A stretch of 36,639 nucleotides of DNA, from positions 1 to 36,639 of the forward strand of contig CAJFTM010000009.1 of the NCBI GenBank assembly GCA_904419945.1. The letters are read 5' to 3'. The number at the start of each line of letters is the position of its first letter. Within the stretch, counting starts at the first letter, position 1. The notes beneath the pieces are model-generated. The model ran no database searches and was not told the DNA's origin. It was given only the letters and a program-made list of their open reading frames with translations. The stretch comes from an uncultured Clostridia bacterium. GTDB lineage: Bacteria; Bacillota; Clostridia; Christensenellales; Borkfalkiaceae. The position numbers and the translations under genes are program-made. Below, in pieces: positions 32,855-36,639 of this stretch.

Positions 32855-34015
32855 ATGGAAGAGACGGGAGCGCAGCCGCTGCACGGCTGGAAAAAGTTCG
32901 CGGGCGGGTTCCTGCACGTCATCAAGAGCAGTGTCGTGCTCATCGTGGCGCTCGTTGCGGCGGGCATCACCTGTTTTTTTGTCCCGTTTGACGGGGAATA
33001 TCTCGGCTATTTTGATTGGCAGACGCTCGCCTGCCTGTTTTGTACGCTCGCCGTCGTCGCGGCGTTCAAGGATATCAAATTCTTTTCCTGGCTGGCGGAC
33101 ATCATCGTGCGGCGGTTCAAAAACATGCGCAACATCGTGCTCGCGCTCGTGTTCGTCACCTATTTCGGGTCGATGATCATGGCCAACGACATGGCGCTGG
33201 TCACCTTTTTGCCGCTCGGCTATTTTGTGCTCGATTCGTGCGAAAACAAGAAGCTGACCGCCTTCACCTTCATCATGCAGAACATCGCCGCCAACCTCGG
33301 CGGCATGCTTACCCCGTTCGGAAATCCGCAGAATTTGTATCTGTATTCCTATTTTTCCATCCCCACGGGCCGGTTTTTTGCCGTGATGGCGCTGCCCTTT
33401 GCGGCGGCGTTCGTGCTGATCCTCGCGGTTTGCCTGTTTGTCAAGCCGCAGCCTGCGGCGGTCGCATCCCGTCCCAAAAGTGCGCCGCCCGCCTGGCGCA
33501 TCGTCGCGTACTCTGCACTGTTCGTGCTGTCCGTGCTCATCGTCTTCCGTGCTTTCCCCTATTATTGGGGGCTGCTCGCGGTGGTTGTCTGCCTGCTCCT
33601 GCTCGATTTCCGGTCGCTGCTGCGCGTAGATTACGGCCTGCTGCTCACTTTTTGTGCCTTTTTCGTCTTTTCGGGCAATCTCGCGCGCATCCCTGCCGTG
33701 CAGGATTTTTTGGGCGGCCTCATCGCGCTCGACCCTCTCGCCTTCGGCGTGCTCTCCTGCCAGGTCATCTCCAATGTGCCGTCGGCAGTCCTTCTCTCGA
33801 AATTTACGACCGATTACGTCTCCCTGCTCATCGCCGTCAACATCGGCGGATTGGGTACGCCCATCGCGTCGCTCGCCAGTCTCATCACGCTCAATACCTA
33901 TCGCCGCGTGCAGCCGGGTCGCACGGCCCGCTACATCGGGCTATTTTCGCTGCTGAATTTTTCCTTCCTCGCCGTATTGATCGGCGTTGGGTATCTGACG
34001 GTGCTGTTGTTCTGA
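32855..34015 (+). CDS. ArsB/NhaD/SLC13-like ion transporter
   Basis: The 386-aa integral membrane protein has about ten hydrophobic segments and belongs to the ion-transporter superfamily that includes ArsB, NhaD and citrate/dicarboxylate carriers. Two pseudo-symmetric hairpin regions are visible: MANDMALVTFLPLGYFVL plus NLGGMLTPFGNPQNLYLYS (about residues 110-170), and SCQVISNVPSAVLLSKF plus NIGGLGTPIASLASLITL (about 305-350). N-P and G-T-P motifs in such repeats line the ion path. The substrate (Na+/H+, arsenite or a carboxylate) cannot be told from sequence. The ATG is preceded by GGAGAGAGGA. Confidence 0.8.
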   Translation: MEETGAQPLHGWKKFAGGFLHVIKSSVVLIVALVAAGITCFFVPFDGEYLGYFDWQTLACLFCTLAVVAAFKDIKFFSWLADIIVRRFKNMRNIVLALVFVTYFGSMIMANDMALVTFLPLGYFVLDSCENKKLTAFTFIMQNIAANLGGMLTPFGNPQNLYLYSYFSIPTGRFFAVMALPFAAAFVLILAVCLFVKPQPAAVASRPKSAPPAWRIVAYSALFVLSVLIVFRAFPYYWGLLAVVVCLLLLDFRSLLRVDYGLLLTFCAFFVFSGNLARIPAVQDFLGGLIALDPLAFGVLSCQVISNVPSAVLLSKFTTDYVSLLIAVNIGGLGTPIASLASLITLNTYRRVQPGRTARYIGLFSLLNFSFLAVLIGVGYLTVLLF

Positions 34016-34032
34016 TCGTTTCCAACCTTATT

Positions 34033-34058
34033 GCCCGCGTTTGCGGGCTTTTTTATTC
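34033..34058 (+). terminator. Terminator of the permease gene
   Basis: A 6-bp GC stem (GCCCGC 34033-34038 with GCGGGC 34043-34048) and a GTTT loop are followed by six T and ATTCTT. Confidence 0.9.
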
Positions 34059-34169
34059 TTTGGCGGCGCAGGCGGCGAAAAGGCGGCGCGCGGAAGGGCG
34101 CAGATTTTGTCGACCGACACGAACGGGCAAGATCTGTCGGCAATCGACTTTTTTTGCCCGTTTTTTGCC

Positions 34170-34198
34170 TTGCAATCGGGCGGCGGGTGTGGTATACT
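34170..34198 (+). promoter_or_regulatory. SigA promoter of the second BspA-like lipoprotein
   Basis: TTGCAA (34170-34175), a 17-bp spacer and TATACT (34193-34198) with an extended TGG predict a start near 34205. The leader is about 58 nt. Confidence 0.85.
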
Positions 34199-34262
34199 CC
34201 CGGTACGCCGCGCGCAGAGGGTCCCTTTGCGGCGCGCGGCGATTTTGCAGGAGGCAAACCGT

Positions 34263-35210
34263 ATGAAGAGCAAAATTCGGTTCCTACTGATGATGGTGCT
34301 CTGCCTGGTCTGCCTGTTCGCCCTTTCGGCGTGCGGCAGCGGCGTAGAGATCGGAGAAAACGGCAATTGGTTCGTGGATGGCAAGGATACGGGCATCTCC
34401 GCGGCAGGGGATGCCGGGTCGCGCGTCGAGATCGGACCGAACGGGCATTGGTACATAGACGGCGAGGACACCGGCGTATCGGCGACGGCACCGTCGGGCG
34501 CGCCCGTGGAGATCGGAGAAAACGGCAACTGGTTCGTGGACGGCAAGGATACGGGCGTTTCTGCCGTAGGAGAGGATGGTTCCACCGTCACCGTCGGGTC
34601 GGACGGACACTGGTACATCGACGGCGAGGATACGGGCTTTGCCGTCGGCAGCGACTTTGACCCGCAGGGGTTGGAGTATTGTCCGCTGGATGACGGGACC
34701 TATGCCGTCGCCATCGGCAGTGCGCGCTTCCTGCGTTCGATCGAGATCCCCGCCCGCTATAACGGCAAGGCGGTCACGGCCATCGGCGCGGGTGGATTTG
34801 CGGGAGCGCCTTCGCTCGAGCGCATCGTACTGCCGGAGGGCCTCACCGCGATCGGCGACGGTGCCTTTGAAGAATGTGCCGCGCTGCAGGAAGTTTCTGT
34901 CCCCTCCACGCTGAAAGAGATCGGCACTTCTGCCTTTGCCGGCTGCACGCAGCTGGCGGAGATCTCCCTGCCCGCTTCGCTCGAGCGGATCGGGGCGGGT
35001 GCATTCGTTTCCTGCACCGGCCTCACCCGCGTCCTGTTTGCCCAGCCGGAGGGTTGGGCAGTCGCGGCGGATGCGCAGTCCGAGCCGGTCTCCGTGTCCG
35101 GCACCGATCTCGCGAGCGGGCTGATCGCCGCCCAGATGCTCACGGATACCCGCAGCGCCTGCGTTTGGAGCAAGACCGTTCCGGAACAGCCCGCACCCGC
35201 AGGGGAATAA
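34263..35210 (+). CDS. Repeat lipoprotein with BspA-like LRR domain
   Basis: The 315-aa lipoprotein has a signal peptide ending LVCLFALSAC (Cys at about 22). Four repeats of about 20-23 residues follow, alternating two forms: EIGENGNWFVDGKDTG and GPNGHWYIDGEDTG or a close variant (about residues 26-125). From about 135 there is a short block of three to four BspA/LRR_5 repeats (SLERIVLPEGLTAIGDGAFE and similar). The final 45 residues (PEGWAV ... LTDTRSACVW) match the tail of the large lipoprotein at 17638. It is probably surface-exposed and binds a host or matrix ligand; no enzymatic motif is seen. ATG 34263 has GGAGG upstream; the frame extending to 34041 includes the promoter and is not coding. 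Confidence 0.88.
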   Translation: MKSKIRFLLMMVLCLVCLFALSACGSGVEIGENGNWFVDGKDTGISAAGDAGSRVEIGPNGHWYIDGEDTGVSATAPSGAPVEIGENGNWFVDGKDTGVSAVGEDGSTVTVGSDGHWYIDGEDTGFAVGSDFDPQGLEYCPLDDGTYAVAIGSARFLRSIEIPARYNGKAVTAIGAGGFAGAPSLERIVLPEGLTAIGDGAFEECAALQEVSVPSTLKEIGTSAFAGCTQLAEISLPASLERIGAGAFVSCTGLTRVLFAQPEGWAVAADAQSEPVSVSGTDLASGLIAAQMLTDTRSACVWSKTVPEQPAPAGE

Positions 35211-35234
35211 GCGGGAAGAATGCGCGCAAATCGA

Positions 35235-35263
35235 TTGACAAGTGCGCCCGTATGTACTATAAT
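35235..35263 (+). promoter_or_regulatory. Consensus SigA promoter of the FMN riboswitch-ribU unit
   Basis: A perfect TTGACA (35235-35240), exactly 17 bp and a perfect TATAAT (35258-35263). Transcription would start near 35270, just before the riboswitch. Confidence 0.93.
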
Positions 35264-35277
35264 ATCTCCCGAAATCG

Positions 35278-35390
35278 ATTCTTTGGGGCGGGGTGCAATT
35301 CCCCACCGGCAGTAAAGTCTGCGAAGGGCCGTAGGCCCCCGAACGGGTGAAATTCCCGTACCGACGGTATAGTCCGGACAGGAAAAGAAT
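35278..35390 (+). ncRNA. FMN riboswitch (RFN element)
   Basis: The highly conserved RFN core is present: GGGGCGGGGTGCAATTCCCC, ACCGGCAGTAAAG with TCTGCGA, GGGCC...GGCCC, CGGGTGAAATTCCCG, ACCGACGGTATAGTCCGG and the closing GGAAAAGAAT that pairs with ATTCTTT at the start. FMN binding should favour the terminator at 35439-35468 and shut off ribU. A GCGCGC-TTTG-GCGCGC hairpin (about 35405-35420) lies between aptamer and terminator and may belong to the switching part. Confidence 0.98.
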
Positions 35391-35438
35391 GTTTTTCGGA
35401 AGAGGCGCGCTTTGGCGCGCAACGAATTCCAAAAAACC

Positions 35439-35470
35439 GCCCCGCATGCAAGTGCGGGGCTTTTCTTTCT
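35439..35470 (+). terminator. Riboswitch-controlled terminator before ribU
   Basis: GCCCCGCA (35439-35446) and TGCGGGGC (35453-35460) form the stem, followed by TTTTCTTTCT. It lies 36 nt before the ribU start and downstream of the FMN aptamer, as expected of the expression platform. Confidence 0.9.
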
Positions 35471-35505
35471 CCCCTTGGAAAATAAATTTTTCGAGGTGTT
35501 TTGTT

Positions 35506-36225
35506 ATGAAGAAAGAAGCGGAGCGCCAAATGGCGCAGAACGTGCCCGCCGAAGGGACCGGCTCGTTCGCAGAGAGAGCCGCCAATCGCGGCCAGGCTGC
35601 GCAGGCAGCGGAGGGGGAGGAAAAGAAGAAGTTTTTCTCCGCCTCCAACATCGCCAAGATCGCCATGTTCGCGGCGCTGACCACGGTGCTGTATTACTTC
35701 CCTAAGTTTCCCATCTCGGTCCTCTTTCCCTCCTTTTTAGAGCTGAACTTTTCCGATGTTCCCGCGCTCATCGGCACGTTTACGTTGGGGCCGCTTTCTG
35801 GGACCATCATCATCTGCATCAAGATCCTGCTCAAACTGCCGGCCACGACGACCGGCTGCGTCGGCGAGCTGTCAGACCTGTTCTGCGGGTTGGCGCTGGT
35901 CGTGCCTGCGGGGCTGATCTACAAGTATCACCGTACCTTCCGGGGGGCGCTCGCGGCGCTGGCCGTCGGCACGCTGTGCTCTACGGGGATCTCTCTGTTT
36001 ACCAACCGCTTTATCATTGTCCCTGCCTATTCTGAGATGTTCGGCGGCATCGACGCCATCGCCGGCATGATGACGGCGCTCTTTCCCTCTATTTCGGCAG
36101 AAAATTTCTATTCGTATTATCTGCCCTTTTCCGTGCTGCCGTTCAACCTGCTGCGCTGTTTGATTGCCGCGGTGATCACGCTTCTGTGCTACAAGAGAAT
36201 TTCTTGGCTTTTGAACAAGTTTTAA
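35506..36225 (+). CDS. ribU: RibU, riboflavin-specific S component of an ECF transporter
   Basis: The 239-aa membrane protein imports riboflavin together with the shared ECF energising module, which is not encoded here. After a hydrophilic N-terminal extension of about 42 residues (unusually long and Ala/Glu-rich) there are about six transmembrane helices. RibU-typical segments include FPSFLELNFSDVPALIGTF (about residue 80), GPLSGTIIICIKILLKL and ELSDLFCGLALVVPAGLIYK (about 120). The upstream FMN riboswitch supports the substrate assignment. ATG 35506 with CGAGGTG is chosen over the longer frame, which runs into the riboswitch. The stop overlaps the start of the next promoter's -35 region. 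Confidence 0.95.
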   Translation: MKKEAERQMAQNVPAEGTGSFAERAANRGQAAQAAEGEEKKKFFSASNIAKIAMFAALTTVLYYFPKFPISVLFPSFLELNFSDVPALIGTFTLGPLSGTIIICIKILLKLPATTTGCVGELSDLFCGLALVVPAGLIYKYHRTFRGALAALAVGTLCSTGISLFTNRFIIVPAYSEMFGGIDAIAGMMTALFPSISAENFYSYYLPFSVLPFNLLRCLIAAVITLLCYKRISWLLNKF

Positions 36226-36254
36226 TTGCAAAAGAGCGCAGGTTATATTATAAT
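36226..36254 (+). promoter_or_regulatory. SigA promoter of tsaE
   Basis: TTGCAA (36226-36231), a 17-bp spacer and TATAAT (36249-36254). The -35 begins at the base after the ribU stop codon, so gene end and promoter are packed together. Confidence 0.82.
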
Positions 36255-36258
36255 AGAG

Positions 36259-36287
36259 GAGGCGTACATATGCGCCTCTTTTGTTTT
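36259..36287 (+). terminator. ribU terminator nested with the tsaE promoter
   Basis: GAGGCG (36259-36264) pairs with CGCCTC (36273-36278), followed by TTTTGTTTTT. The predicted tsaE start (about 36261) lies inside the 5' arm, so ribU read-through could be stopped here while tsaE transcripts lack part of the stem. Confidence 0.65.
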
Positions 36288-36304
36288 TGGATCGGGAGAA
36301 CGAC

Positions 36305-36639
36305 ATGATCACGAAAAGTGCGCGAGAGACGGCTGATTTTGCCCGAGCATATGCCGCGACTTTGCAGCCGGGCGACATCCTGCTGCTGCACGGAGAGATG
36401 GGCGCGGGCAAAACGGTGTTCGTCAAGGGCCTCGCCGAGGGGCTCGGCATCGATGAGGAGATCACCTCGCCCACCTACGCCTATATGAACGATTACGGCG
36501 GCAGGCTCTACCATTTCGACTGTTACCGCCTTTCCGGCGGGGCGCAGGCGGAGGCCCTGGGGCTGACCGATTATTTTGACGCGGGCGGGGTCTGCGTGCT
36601 CGAATGGCCGGAAAACATCGCTGACGTGCTGCCCGCCGG
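36305..36639 (+). CDS. tsaE: TsaE, tRNA threonylcarbamoyladenosine synthesis ATPase (partial)
   Basis: The gene is truncated by the window end (111 codons seen). TsaE is the ATPase that, with TsaB and TsaD, makes the t6A modification at position 37 of ANN-decoding tRNAs. Features: Walker A LLHGEMGAGKTVFVKGLAEG (about residues 27-46), ITSPTYAYMNDY (about 57, family motif SPTF-like), LYHFDCYRL (about 72) with the Walker B-type Asp, and VLEWPENI (about 99). A GGGAGA Shine-Dalgarno precedes the ATG. tsaB is a frequent next gene, but lies outside the window. Confidence 0.95.
   Translation, partial: MITKSARETADFARAYAATLQPGDILLLHGEMGAGKTVFVKGLAEGLGIDEEITSPTYAYMNDYGGRLYHFDCYRLSGGAQAEALGLTDYFDAGGVCVLEWPENIADVLPA

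Noticed and set aside
1-36639. Search for tRNA/rRNA genes, CRISPR arrays, insertion sequences and prophage or defence genes.
   Set aside because: No tRNA-like T-loop motifs in intergenic stretches, no regularly spaced palindromic repeats, and no transposase, integrase or nuclease-type defence proteins were seen. The short tandem repeats found lie inside lipoprotein genes.

Overview
The window looks like chromosomal DNA of an anaerobic, spore-forming, GC-rich member of the Clostridia (Firmicutes). The evidence is scattered sporulation genes (spoIIID, a cwlD-type amidase, a spoIVFA/spoIVFB pair), an [FeFe]-hydrogenase operon of the NAD-linked trimeric type, 2-hydroxyacyl-CoA dehydratase activase-like genes, BspA-type leucine-rich-repeat lipoproteins and an FMN riboswitch in front of ribU. 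A gut Christensenellales-like lineage would fit, but that is inference; no rRNA or tRNA gene is visible to place it.

Layout: 1-5340 holds spoIIID and two overlapping activase/dehydratase-like genes. 5340-7130 is a visibly AT-richer island with a strong promoter, a terminated leader and three small lipoprotein-like genes, two of which have reading-frame breaks inside the signal peptide. 7283-10587 carries cwlD, a candidate structured RNA, hisC with an unresolved N-terminus, and a degenerate glycerol-1-phosphate-dehydrogenase-like protein. Citrate synthase (minus) and the five-gene hydrogenase operon (plus) diverge from about 12.2-12.4 kb. A large repeat lipoprotein (17.6-20.2 kb) converges on the minus-strand operon metF - MetH activation protein - metH (20.3-24.2 kb). 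From 24.4 kb come spoIVFA-like, spoIVFB and RNase G; then on the minus strand an ECF sigma factor with its membrane anti-sigma candidate, and a GNAT acetyltransferase; then on the plus strand a membrane glycosyltransferase, glyA, an ion permease, a second BspA-like lipoprotein, the FMN riboswitch with ribU, and tsaE cut off by the window end.

Functionally, glyA, metF, the separate activation protein and metH form a one-carbon/methionine set. The Hnd/Hyd complex would couple NADH and ferredoxin oxidation to H2 formation. spoIIID, cwlD and spoIVFAB act in the mother cell during sporulation. Vegetative promoters here are very regular: a -35 box, a 17-bp spacer and often an extended -10 of the form TGG-TATAxT.

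I found no convincing new defence system, CRISPR array, transposon or prophage. The items most worth a second look are the two promoter/terminator-bounded RNA candidates (5391-5585 and 8036-8187), the lipoprotein island with repeated signal-peptide breaks, the degenerate dehydrogenase, the zinc-ribbon tail on the dehydratase-like protein, and a promoter motif shared by the ECF sigma gene and the neighbouring acetyltransferase gene.
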